A stretch of DNA of 64,000 nucleotides from Methanolobus tindarius DSM 2278. Its GTDB lineage: Archaea; Halobacteriota; Methanosarcinia; Methanosarcinales; Methanosarcinaceae. A model generated the notes under the pieces. That model did not search any database. It worked only from the letters and a program-made list of their open reading frames with translations, and was not told the origin of the DNA. The stretch covers positions 2,888,879 to 2,952,878 of the forward strand of contig NZ_AZAJ01000001.1 in the NCBI RefSeq assembly GCF_000504205.1, given 5' to 3'. A program made the translations under genes and the position numbers. The first letter of the stretch is position 1; each line of letters begins with the position of its first letter. This document shows positions 37,868-46,046 of this stretch, piece by piece.

Positions 37868-39541
37868 ATGACTTCATTACTTGAAAAATATGTTTCCCGT
37901 GTGGAATTCGAGTCCTATGAGGACTTCAAAGCGAACTTCAAAATCAACATCCCTGATAACTTTAACTTTGCCTATGATGTTGTGGATGTTTACGCAGAAG
38001 AACAGCCTGACAAAAAGGCTCTCATCTGGTGTGATGATAATGGTGAAGAAAAGATATTCACTTTCAGGGACCTTCAGTATTACAGTAATAAAACTGCAAA
38101 TATGCTCAAAAGCCTTGGTGTAAGAAAAGGCGACAACGTTATGCTCATGCTCAAGAGTCGCTATGAGTTCTGGTTCTGCATACTTGCACTTCACAGGATA
38201 GGCGCCACTGCAGTGCCTGCCACACACATGCTCACAAAGAAGGATGTTGTCTACAGGGTAGAGCGTGCAATTATCAATACAGTAATATGTGCACCTGATG
38301 AAGGAGTACTTGATTATGTAGATGAGGCTTATGCTGAGGTAAGCAGCATATTGAAAAACCGCCTTGTAATCGGCCTTGAAAGAGAAGGATGGCTCGGTTT
38401 TACCGACGAAATGGAAAAAGCATCCGAGGACTTTGAGCGTCCAACAGGAGAGGAAGCAACATTTAATGATGATGTCCTGTTGAACTATTTCTCTTCAGGA
38501 ACCACCGGTTTCCCGAAGATGGTACAGCACAGTTTTACCTATCCTCTAGCACACATTATAACCGCAAAATACTGGCAGAATGTGACCGATGAAGGTCTCC
38601 ATTATACTGTTGCTGATTCCGGCTGGGCAAAATGTGTCTGGGGTAAGATATACGGTCAGTGGATAGCAGGCAGTGCTGTCTTTGTCTATGACTATGAGAA
38701 ATTCAGTGCTGATAAAATGCTTGAGAATGCTATCAAATACGGTGTTACAACTTTCTGTGCTCCGCCAACTATCTACAGGTTCCTTATCAGGGAAGACCTT
38801 AGCAACTACGACTTTAGTTGCCTGAAGTATTGTGTCACAGCAGGTGAACCACTGAACCCTGAAGTTTACGAGCAGTTCTACAAGATAACAGGTATGAAGC
38901 TCATGGAGGGATTCGGACAGACCGAAACAGTTGTTTCAGTTGCAACTTATCCGTGGCTTGAGCCAAAACCTGGTTCAATGGGTAAACCATCACCGGAATA
39001 TGACATTATGCTCCTGAATGGTGAAGGCAAACCATGTGAAGCAGGTGAAGAAGGCGAGATCTGCATTGACACAAGCTTCGGAAACCCACCTGGAATCTTT
39101 ACCGGATACCGCTCAGACGAGACACTTACGTCAAGGGTCTGGCATGACGGTTATTACCACACAGGTGACATGGCATGGAAGGATGAGGATGGCTACTACT
39201 GGTTCGTCGGACGTGCTGATGACATCATAAAGACATCAGGTTACCGTGTTGGTCCTTTCGAAGTTGAAAGTGCACTTATTGAACATCCTGCTGTACTTGA
39301 ATGTGCAATTACAGGTGTCCCTGACCCTGTAAGAGGTCAGGTCATCAAGGCAACCATAGTTCTTACAAAGGACTATACAGCCGGCGATGAGCTTAAGAAA
39401 GAACTTCAGGACCATGTAAAGAAGGTCACAGCGCCTTACAAGTATCCACGTGTTGTGGAATTTGTACCTGAACTTCCAAAGACCATCAGTGGAAAGATAA
39501 GGCGTGTTGAGATTCGTGACCATGATAAGGAAGGTCAGTAA
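37868..39541 (+). CDS. Medium/branched-chain acyl-CoA synthetase (AMP-forming)
   Basis: 557 residues of the MACS branch of the acetyl-CoA synthetase superfamily. It makes acyl-CoA from an organic acid, ATP and CoA. Motifs: [16 protein letters not shown] (adenylate binding), [39 protein letters not shown] kept here as YHTGDMAW and [13 protein letters not shown], and the catalytic lysine in [12 protein letters not shown] characterised Methanosarcina acetivorans relative prefers 2-methylbutyrate (from memory), which fits the downstream 2-oxoacid oxidoreductase. GGAGGT lies 5 bases before the ATG. C-terminal T-rich DNA follows, but the next gene is only 123 bases away. Confidence 0.93.
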   Translation: MTSLLEKYVSRVEFESYEDFKANFKINIPDNFNFAYDVVDVYAEEQPDKKALIWCDDNGEEKIFTFRDLQYYSNKTANMLKSLGVRKGDNVMLMLKSRYEFWFCILALHRIGATAVPATHMLTKKDVVYRVERAIINTVICAPDEGVLDYVDEAYAEVSSILKNRLVIGLEREGWLGFTDEMEKASEDFERPTGEEATFNDDVLLNYFSSGTTGFPKMVQHSFTYPLAHIITAKYWQNVTDEGLHYTVADSGWAKCVWGKIYGQWIAGSAVFVYDYEKFSADKMLENAIKYGVTTFCAPPTIYRFLIREDLSNYDFSCLKYCVTAGEPLNPEVYEQFYKITGMKLMEGFGQTETVVSVATYPWLEPKPGSMGKPSPEYDIMLLNGEGKPCEAGEEGEICIDTSFGNPPGIFTGYRSDETLTSRVWHDGYYHTGDMAWKDEDGYYWFVGRADDIIKTSGYRVGPFEVESALIEHPAVLECAITGVPDPVRGQVIKATIVLTKDYTAGDELKKELQDHVKKVTAPYKYPRVVEFVPELPKTISGKIRRVEIRDHDKEGQ

Positions 39542-39664
39542 CTTTCCTTTTCATTCATTTTTTGTTTAAGTTCCGGACCATAAAGTAAATAGGCAGTTAA
39601 TGTCTTTAGGGAATATTCCTTATCCGGGATATTATTTTTATTCATTCAAATGAGGCTTTGAATT

Positions 39665-39898
39665 ATGTCAGGCAAAAAAGAACCATACCCGGTTATCAAT
39701 ATCATAGAGTGTAAAGCCTGCGGACGTTGTATTGTAGCATGTCCCAAAGGTGTCCTGAAAATGAGTGACGATCTCAACGAGAGAGGATACCACTATGTAG
39801 AATATGCAGGCGAGGGCTGTACAGGTTGTTCTAACTGTTATTATACCTGTCCTGAGCCGCTTGCCATAGAGATACACATTCCGCTTAAGGACGATTGA
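39665..39898 (+). CDS. 2x[4Fe-4S] ferredoxin, delta subunit of 2-oxoacid oxidoreductase
   Basis: 77 residues. Two [4Fe-4S] motifs are present: C16, C19, C22, C26 in [12 protein letters not shown] and C52, C55, C58, C62 in [12 protein letters not shown]. It passes electrons between the catalytic subunit and external ferredoxin. The gene is 15 bases before the alpha subunit and belongs to the same transcript. The spacing between the two clusters is longer than in standalone ferredoxins, as usual for KorD/VorD-type subunits. Confidence 0.92.
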   Translation: MSGKKEPYPVINIIECKACGRCIVACPKGVLKMSDDLNERGYHYVEYAGEGCTGCSNCYYTCPEPLAIEIHIPLKDD

Positions 39899-39913
39899 AC
39901 TTAAGGTGAGAAA

Positions 39914-40972
39914 ATGGCAACACAATTAGTAAAAGGTAACACAGCAGCTGTTATAGGAGCACTATACGCTGGCTGTGACTGTTATTTCGGTTATCCTATT
40001 ACCCCTGCAAGTGAGATTTTGCAGGAAGCTTCCAAGTATTTCCCAATGCTTGGAAGGAAATTCGTACAGGCAGAATCAGAAGAAGCTGCCATTAATATGG
40101 TCTACGGAGCAGCATCCACAGGTCACAGGGTCATGACTGCATCATCAGGACCTGGTATCAGTCTGAAACAGGAAGGTGTTTCCTATATGGCAGGAGCTGA
40201 ACTTCCGTGTGTAATAGTCGACATTATGAGAGCAGGTCCTGGACTTGGAAACATTGGTCCTGAGCAGGGAGACTATAGTCAGGTAGTCAAAGGCGGAGGA
40301 CATGGTAATTACAAGAACATAGTACTTGCTCCAAACTCTGTGCAGGAAATGTGCGATTTTGTTATCAAAGGATTTGAGCTTGCTTTCAAATACCGCAATC
40401 CAGTAGTAGTACTGGCTGATGGGGTTCTTGGACAGATGGTCGAGTCCCTGCAGTTCCCGGAAGTTTCAGTAAAACCTGAAATTGATACTGAATGGGCTGT
40501 AAGTGGCACAGCAGAAACCAGAGAGAACCTTGTTACATCTATTTTCCTCGACTTCAACCAGCTTGAAGAATTCAACTATGAGATTCAGGAGAAATACGCA
40601 ACCATTGAAGAGCAGGAAGTTGATTTTGAAGATTACATGACAAAGGATGCAAATATCATTTTGGTTTCATACGGCATCAGCAGTCGTATATGTAAATCCG
40701 CTGTTGACCAGGCAAGAAAGGAAGGCATCAAGGTCGGTCTTTTCAGGCCAAAGACACTTTTCCCGTTCCCAAAAGAAGAATTGAAAGCAATTGCAGATTC
40801 AAGGGAATGTACATTTGTCTCAGTTGAGATGAGTAACGGACAGATGCTTGAGGATATTAAGCTGGCAATTGAATGCAGCAGACCAACTGATCTTGTGTAT
40901 CGTATGGGTGGAAATCTGATTACAATGGATCAGGTTCTTGACAGTATCAGAAAGATCGCAGAGGAGGAGTAA
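39914..40972 (+). CDS. 2-oxoacid:ferredoxin oxidoreductase, alpha subunit (Kor/Vor type)
   Basis: 352 residues. Motifs: [15 protein letters not shown] at the N-terminus, [33 protein letters not shown] and [12 protein letters not shown], typical of the alpha subunit of 2-oxoisovalerate or 2-oxoglutarate enzymes. The complex interconverts a 2-oxoacid plus CoA with acyl-CoA, CO2 and reduced ferredoxin. It lies between the ferredoxin and beta-gamma genes with an AAGGTGA ribosome site. Branched-chain (Vor-like) specificity is suggested by the neighbouring acyl-CoA synthetase and is inference. Confidence 0.93.
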   Translation: MATQLVKGNTAAVIGALYAGCDCYFGYPITPASEILQEASKYFPMLGRKFVQAESEEAAINMVYGAASTGHRVMTASSGPGISLKQEGVSYMAGAELPCVIVDIMRAGPGLGNIGPEQGDYSQVVKGGGHGNYKNIVLAPNSVQEMCDFVIKGFELAFKYRNPVVVLADGVLGQMVESLQFPEVSVKPEIDTEWAVSGTAETRENLVTSIFLDFNQLEEFNYEIQEKYATIEEQEVDFEDYMTKDANIILVSYGISSRICKSAVDQARKEGIKVGLFRPKTLFPFPKEELKAIADSRECTFVSVEMSNGQMLEDIKLAIECSRPTDLVYRMGGNLITMDQVLDSIRKIAEEE

Positions 40973-40974
40973 AA

Positions 40975-42396
40975 ATGGCAGAAAAAGTCATTAAGAGTGC
41001 TGGTCTGTACTCAGAATACACCCGTAAGGGTGGTGCAGCTCCGACTGCAACTCACTATTGTCCGGGATGCGGACATGGTGTTATTCACAAGCTCATCGGC
41101 GAAGCTATGTATGATCTGGAAATTCAGGACCGCAGTGTTATGATAAGTCCTGTAGGTTGTGCTGTTTTTGCTTACTACTACTTTGACTGTGGAAACATCC
41201 AGGTAGCGCACGGACGTGCTCCTGCTGTTGGAACCGGAGTATCAAGGGCACAGGACGATTCCGTGGTTATTGCTTACCAGGGAGATGGTGACCTCGCATC
41301 AATCGGTCTGAACGAGACAATGCAGGCAGCCAACCGTGGTGAGAAAATGGCAGTTTTCTTTGTCAATAACACAGTTTACGGTATGACAGGTGGCCAGATG
41401 GCACCTACCACTCTTATTGGAGAGAAAACAGTAACGTGTCCCGATGGAAGAGATCCAAGGTTTGCAGGTTATCCACTACACATGTGTGAGCTTCTTGATA
41501 ATCTGAAGGCTCCTGTATTTATAGAAAGGGTTTCAGTTTCTGATATTTCACACATTAGAAAAGCTCGCAAGGCTATTCGTAAAGCTCTTGAAATCCAGCG
41601 TGACGGCAAAGGATATGCATTTGTGGAGATTCTTTCAACCTGTCCGACAAACCTCAGGCAAAACTCCGAGCAGAGTACTGCTTTTGTGAATGAGGAAATG
41701 GAGAAGGAATTCCCACTTGGTAATTTCAGAGACCTTACGGATGAGACAGAACCACTGCTCAGAGGTGACAGTGCATTTGATAAAAAGTCAATTGATGACC
41801 TTTTCAATCTTGAAACTGAATCATCACCTGACGCCAAACTTGACCCTTCATTCCCCGAAGTCCAGATAAAAGCAGCAGGATTTGGCGGACAGGGTGTCCT
41901 GAGTATGGGATTGACCCTTGCACACGCAGGTTGTGATGCTCAGCGCTTTGTTTCATGGTACCCATCATACGGACCTGAGCAGCGCGGTGGAACATCCAAT
42001 TGTTCAGTGGTGGTTTCAGGTGAATCCATAGGTTCCCCGGTAGTCTACACGCCTGATGTACTTGTGGCAATGAACCGTCCTTCACTGGAAAAGTTCGCTG
42101 CAGATGTAAGGGAAGGCGGATACATTCTTTACGATTCAACAATCGGAGAATGCGACATTCCTGAAGGTGTACAAGGCATAGCTGTTCCTGCGGTAAAAAT
42201 TGCAGGTGATGCCGGTTCAGAGAAGGCTGCAAACACTGTAATGCTGGGAGTTATCATGGCTCTTGGAATTACAGGACTTGATGAGGAACATTTCAAGTCA
42301 GCACTTGCAGAGACCTTTGCCAAAAAGCCAAAGCTTATTCCGCTGAATCATGCTGTTCTTGAAGCCGCTGCCACCTGGGCAAAAGAAAATATCTGA
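40975..42396 (+). CDS. 2-oxoacid:ferredoxin oxidoreductase, fused beta and gamma subunits
   Basis: 473 residues. Residues 1-285 are the thiamine-diphosphate beta subunit: HYCPGCGHG (29-35), and [19 protein letters not shown] (103-121) with the metal-binding Asp and NN. From about residue 295 comes the gamma domain, with [14 protein letters not shown] and [15 protein letters not shown]. In most archaea these are separate genes, so this is a fusion. The ATG is two bases after the alpha stop, and its GGAGGAG ribosome site lies within the end of the alpha gene, ensuring equal synthesis. A perfect hairpin terminator follows. Confidence 0.94.
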   Translation: MAEKVIKSAGLYSEYTRKGGAAPTATHYCPGCGHGVIHKLIGEAMYDLEIQDRSVMISPVGCAVFAYYYFDCGNIQVAHGRAPAVGTGVSRAQDDSVVIAYQGDGDLASIGLNETMQAANRGEKMAVFFVNNTVYGMTGGQMAPTTLIGEKTVTCPDGRDPRFAGYPLHMCELLDNLKAPVFIERVSVSDISHIRKARKAIRKALEIQRDGKGYAFVEILSTCPTNLRQNSEQSTAFVNEEMEKEFPLGNFRDLTDETEPLLRGDSAFDKKSIDDLFNLETESSPDAKLDPSFPEVQIKAAGFGGQGVLSMGLTLAHAGCDAQRFVSWYPSYGPEQRGGTSNCSVVVSGESIGSPVVYTPDVLVAMNRPSLEKFAADVREGGYILYDSTIGECDIPEGVQGIAVPAVKIAGDAGSEKAANTVMLGVIMALGITGLDEEHFKSALAETFAKKPKLIPLNHAVLEAAATWAKENI

Positions 42397-42424
42397 GTCT
42401 TTTCGTTTAGTTAAAACAAAATAA

Positions 42425-42459
42425 AACAGGCAATTTTCGCCTGTTAGTTCTCTTTTTTT
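42425..42459 (+). terminator. Hairpin terminator of the oxidoreductase operon
   Basis: AACAGGC (42425-42431) pairs perfectly with GCCTGTT (42439-42445) over a seven-base loop; a T7 run follows at 42453-42459. Confidence 0.7.
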
Positions 42460-42512
42460 GAAGATAAGTTTTAATAGCTGAAAGCCCCCTTTTATTATGG
42501 GAGAGGATAAAA

Positions 42513-42905
42513 ATGGCTGAAAGTAACATTTTAGAAGCAAATGATTCCAATTGGGCAGAACTTATTGAAAATCAGGAAAAGCCAATGGTTGTTATGTTCT
42601 ACCTTCCAACCTGCGTTCATTGCAAGGAAATAGAACCATACTTTAAGGATTACTCAATTGAATTCCATGAGTCCTGCACTTTTGTAAAGATGAACGGAAT
42701 TGACAGTCCAATGACTGCCAGGAAATACGGTGTGCGTGGAACACCAACTTTTAAGTTCTTCTGCAAAGGGAATGCAATAAAAGAAGAAGTTGGCCTTGTC
42801 TATCCTTCAATTCTCAGGAAATCCATAGAGGACTTAATAAAACACGGTGACGAATGCGTACTGCACACATCCCCGATGCCGGATGAAGTTTCTCCTTATG
42901 AGTGA
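42513..42905 (+). CDS. Thioredoxin-like protein
   Basis: 130 residues with a thioredoxin fold. The redox motif is C34-V-H-C37 in YLPTCVHCKEIEPYF and the cis-proline is P78 in RGTPTFKFF. CVHC differs from the classical CGPC, so the redox potential may be altered. It has no signal peptide and should work in the cytoplasm as a disulfide reductase. The GGGAGAGGAT ribosome site is strong. It follows the oxidoreductase operon after a terminator, so it is a separate transcript. Confidence 0.92.
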   Translation: MAESNILEANDSNWAELIENQEKPMVVMFYLPTCVHCKEIEPYFKDYSIEFHESCTFVKMNGIDSPMTARKYGVRGTPTFKFFCKGNAIKEEVGLVYPSILRKSIEDLIKHGDECVLHTSPMPDEVSPYE

Positions 42906-42922
42906 AAATTTAATATTCACTC
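42900..42922. terminator. Bidirectional terminator between thioredoxin and phosphoglycerate mutase
   Basis: GAGTGAA (42900-42906) pairs with TTCACTC (42916-42922) around nine bases; a T-rich run follows on the plus strand. The convergent genes end on each side. Confidence 0.55.
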
Positions 42923-43588
42923 TTATTCTTCTTTTGTAAACTTACCGTTTTCGAACTGATAATATACTGGCTTACCTGTTGCAAGTTCCAGTTTAGGTAT
43001 GTCTTCGTCACTAATGTTTTCAATATATTTTATCACAGAGCGCAGGCTGTTTCCATGTGCAGCAACGAGCACATTTTTTTCATTTTCAAGTTGTGGGATA
43101 ATTGCTTCTTTGAAGTAAGGAATTGTGCGCTCATAGGTATCCTTAAGACTTTCCCCTCCGGGTGGCTGGATATCGTAGCTGCGTCTCCAGATGAAGACCT
43201 GCTCCTCTCCAAACTTACCCCTTGCTTCCTGTTTATTCTGTCCCTGAAGCTCCCCATAGAATCTTTCATTCAGGGCATCGTTTGAAAAAACAGGTATTTC
43301 ATTTTCTTCAAATCTTGATGGATGGTGTGACCATTCATCTCTTTTTTTGCTCTCATGCAGAAAAACGCCGGATTTCTTCTGCTTTGCAAGTATAAGGAAA
43401 AGTGTTTCCTGAGCTCTTATAAGCTTGGAGGTGAATGCAACGTCTATCTCCATATTCTCAAGTTCTGTGGCACAGTCCATTGCTTCCCTGATTCCCTTTT
43501 CACTAAGTGGTACATCGACCCATCCCGTGAACCTGTTCTCAAGGTTCCACCTGGATTGTCCGTGTCTTACCAGTATCAGATAATTCAT
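42923..43588 (-). CDS. gpmA: 2,3-bisphosphoglycerate-dependent phosphoglycerate mutase
   Basis: 221 residues, glycolysis/gluconeogenesis enzyme interconverting 3- and 2-phosphoglycerate. Catalytic RHG is at residues 8-10 (LVRHGQSRWNLENRFTGW), the acid residue is in ALNERFYGELQGQNK, and the second histidine is in AAHGNSLR. Most archaea use the cofactor-independent enzyme, but Methanosarcina relatives do carry the dependent one. It is somewhat shorter than the usual 230-250 residues. It faces the thioredoxin gene across a shared hairpin. Confidence 0.93.
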   Translation of the reverse strand: MNYLILVRHGQSRWNLENRFTGWVDVPLSEKGIREAMDCATELENMEIDVAFTSKLIRAQETLFLILAKQKKSGVFLHESKKRDEWSHHPSRFEENEIPVFSNDALNERFYGELQGQNKQEARGKFGEEQVFIWRRSYDIQPPGGESLKDTYERTIPYFKEAIIPQLENEKNVLVAAHGNSLRSVIKYIENISDEDIPKLELATGKPVYYQFENGKFTKEE

Positions 43589-43912
43589 TTTATCATTCCC
43601 GTTTATTCCCTTAAACCTAATAGTATTTTGCAGGTTATATATTAAAACTTTAAGGTTCTAAGCGGTGTGTTGGAAATATTAACTGGATATTATTTGTTTG
43701 AAGATTGACTCAAGAATATCTAATATGTTAGAAGCCAACAACATTGATGAGGAAAGTATCAAGCAGTGGTTATTGAATTTGACTTCAAAGTAATCAAGAG
43801 GATATGGATTTATGGGGAGGAGGACACTCAAGAGAATGAAGGACAGGATTTTGACTAGTGGGAAGTAAAATAGAAAAAGTATTTGATACAGGATTAAGTA
43901 AATAACAATAGA
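43589..43912. other. Intergenic patch with probable gene remnant
   Basis: This AT-rich stretch of 324 bases has two overlapping short frames that read like protein but lack normal starts. One ends with IDEESIKQWLLNLTSK and stops at about 43793. The other, 43751-43858, contains QAVVIEFDFKVIKRIWIYGE and ends GQDFD. They overlap in different frames, as expected of a frameshifted, decayed gene. I do not recognise the parent family. No promoter or RNA gene was seen. Confidence 0.35.
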
Positions 43913-44341
43913 ATGGAAAAAAGTCCATATAGTTTCTCAATTAAACGAATAATATCAAGTGATTATACTGCAGGTATTTTTATTGCTTTTCCCTTCACCT
44001 TTTGGATAATGTTCTTGATCTTTCAAGACAATTTCTTTGAAATAATTGCTATTTTGATGACTTCTATCGGAATACCTGTTTTTATTTGGAGAATTCACTT
44101 TTTCAAAACATTATATAGCTATGGTGTTGAAATCACTGGCATCATCACTTTTACCACATATACTGGACGTGGTGACAGAATCATATATGAATATACTTTT
44201 GATAATCGGAAATATTCATCAGGAAATGCTGTAGCACCAATATTAACTAAGGATAAAAATTACAACATCGGTGATGAAGTGCTACTATTAGTCGATCCGA
44301 AAAATCCCAAAAGAGCAGTTATAAAGGAACTATACTTCTAA
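43913..44341 (+). CDS. Small membrane protein, DUF3592-like
   Basis: 142 residues. Two membrane helices (about 18-38 and 42-62) are followed by a small beta domain with EYTFDNRKYSSGNA and GDEVLLLVDPKNPKRAVIKELYF, which resembles DUF3592. Function unknown; such proteins often occur beside toxin-immunity genes. No ribosome site precedes the ATG. It is visibly more AT-rich than the flanking metabolic genes and is followed 28 bases later by a frameshifted immunity-like gene, so the pair may be transferred DNA. Confidence 0.6.
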   Translation: MEKSPYSFSIKRIISSDYTAGIFIAFPFTFWIMFLIFQDNFFEIIAILMTSIGIPVFIWRIHFFKTLYSYGVEITGIITFTTYTGRGDRIIYEYTFDNRKYSSGNAVAPILTKDKNYNIGDEVLLLVDPKNPKRAVIKELYF

Positions 44342-44369
44342 AGGTTGGAAATGTGGACGGTGGACTAAG

Positions 44370-44863
44370 ATGGACAAATTAACTATTGATGACTGGGGGT
44401 TGATGCCAAAAAAGAAAGCTACCAGTTGTTGAAAGAAAAATACAGATATCCAGCTAACTTTCCAGAAATTTTGCTAGAAAAAGCAATTGATCTCAACAAA
44501 GCATATTCAGAGGGATATTATAAGTTAGCTTGGAAAAACGATGATGCTATTGAAGTAATTAACTTCTTTGTAGAACATGGATTTGTGATTATAGGTGGAT
44601 ATGCATACATATTGAAAAATGATGAGTTTGAATTTTTGGGTGATAATTGGACTTTTAAGCCTGCAAACGAAGATGAAAAAATTATAAGTCGTAATGGTGT
44701 TCGGTATGTAACTTATGACTTTAATTATAATAATTGTTTTGAAAAAGAACAAATACTAGAAGATAGTGTCAAAAAAGCGAAAGATTACATTAAATTTTAT
44801 GTTTCACGAAATGGTGAATACAATAGCTATTTTTCAGTTGTTTTCAAATTTTTGGAGATTTGA
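44370..44863 (+). pseudogene. Imm40-like immunity protein gene with a frameshift at a G tract
   Basis: The long frame starts without a good signal at TTG 44426 and gives 145 residues. An ATG at 44370 with GGTGG about 8 bases before it opens MDKLTIDDWG, then leaves frame at GGGGG (44395-44399). One extra G would join it smoothly to VDAKKESYQLLKEKYRYPA. The body has KLAWKNDDAIEVINFFVEHG, GGYAYILKNDEFEFLGDNW and a C-terminal helix, resembling immunity protein family 40 of polymorphic toxin systems (moderate confidence, from memory). It may be a pseudogene, a phase-variable gene or a sequence error. No toxin gene is adjacent. Confidence 0.55.
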
Positions 44864-44996
44864 TGTTTAATGATATAGATTTTTGATCAGGAAATATTGT
44901 TTGGAATAATGCTTTCAATTCAAAACTCGATTTTTCGGACAAAGCATGTCCTAAGGTAACGTTGATAAATCTTCCCAAACATCTATTCATCCAGTT

Positions 44997-45905
44997 ATGA
45001 GCTCAGAGGACACAATTCAGTTTACGGATTTTATGCCGATGGTCCGGCCACCACAGAAAGATGACAACAGTGACAGTTTTTGTTTTGCTTTCAAAAACCG
45101 TGAGTTATTGCTGGTTGGTGATGAAGGAAACTACAGGTTACCTTTGATGAAAGAGATGGAGAAACTGGATTTTTCAGGAATAAGGACTCAATACCTTGGT
45201 GAACTCAGGGACATTTCATGTTATTCAATGGAACTCAACGCTTCAATAAACTCAGATGAATCAGTGTCCGGTGATCCTTTCAAACCAGAATCAACTGCTG
45301 CCGATGTCTGTAAGCTCAGTAAAAACACCTGTTTTGTGGGACTCAGGGAACTTAATGGCATTCTTGAAGAAACACTAACCGCACTTGCGGGAAAGGCTGT
45401 CCACATCATGGAATGGGACAAAAACACTCTTTATTGTGGCAGATGTGGCAGTGAAACTTCACTTAAAGAAGCTGAAAGAGCAAAAATGTGTCCTGAATGC
45501 GGCTTCACATCATTTCCTAAAATTTCTCCTGCAATAATTGTCATGATCGAGAAAGAGGACAAACTCTTGCTGGCACGTTCTCCTCATTTCCCTAAAGGAA
45601 GATACAGTATCATTGCAGGATTTGTAGAACCAGGTGAATCAATAGAGCAGGCTGTTGTAAGGGAAGTAATGGAAGAAGTAGGCATCAATATCAAGAACGT
45701 CAAATACTTTGGAAGCCAGCCATGGCCTTTCCCGGATTCGCTTATGATAGGGTTCACTGCTGAACATGCAGAAGGTGACATTCAGATAGATGGTGTCGAG
45801 ATAGAAGATGCCGGTTGGTATACCAAAGATGAGATTCCAAATATTCCGGGAACTCATAGTATATCAGGACAACTTATACAGCATTTCATCAGCAGGCACT
45901 CCTGA
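44997..45905 (+). CDS. nudC: NADH pyrophosphatase, Nudix family
   Basis: 302 residues. The zinc ribbon uses C147, C150, C165 and C168 (YCGRCG, MCPECG). The Nudix box is complete at 208-230 (GFVEPGESIEQAV then REVMEEVGI), and the NudC-specific SQPWPFP is at 240-246. It hydrolyses NADH to NMNH and AMP and may remove NAD caps from RNA. The N-terminal domain is the usual divergent one. It is a stand-alone gene ending in a T-rich tract. Confidence 0.95.
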   Translation: MSSEDTIQFTDFMPMVRPPQKDDNSDSFCFAFKNRELLLVGDEGNYRLPLMKEMEKLDFSGIRTQYLGELRDISCYSMELNASINSDESVSGDPFKPESTAADVCKLSKNTCFVGLRELNGILEETLTALAGKAVHIMEWDKNTLYCGRCGSETSLKEAERAKMCPECGFTSFPKISPAIIVMIEKEDKLLLARSPHFPKGRYSIIAGFVEPGESIEQAVVREVMEEVGINIKNVKYFGSQPWPFPDSLMIGFTAEHAEGDIQIDGVEIEDAGWYTKDEIPNIPGTHSISGQLIQHFISRHS

Positions 45906-46046
45906 TAGCTTTATTTTAACTTTTCTTCTATTTTTTGTTTGGTATTTGTTATATTTAAATGCACAAGATTTATACAGTCGCACAGCAAATAATACTCAGG
46001 ACTTTATTTTTCAAACTTAATAGAAAAACACGAGGACGGCGTTAGG

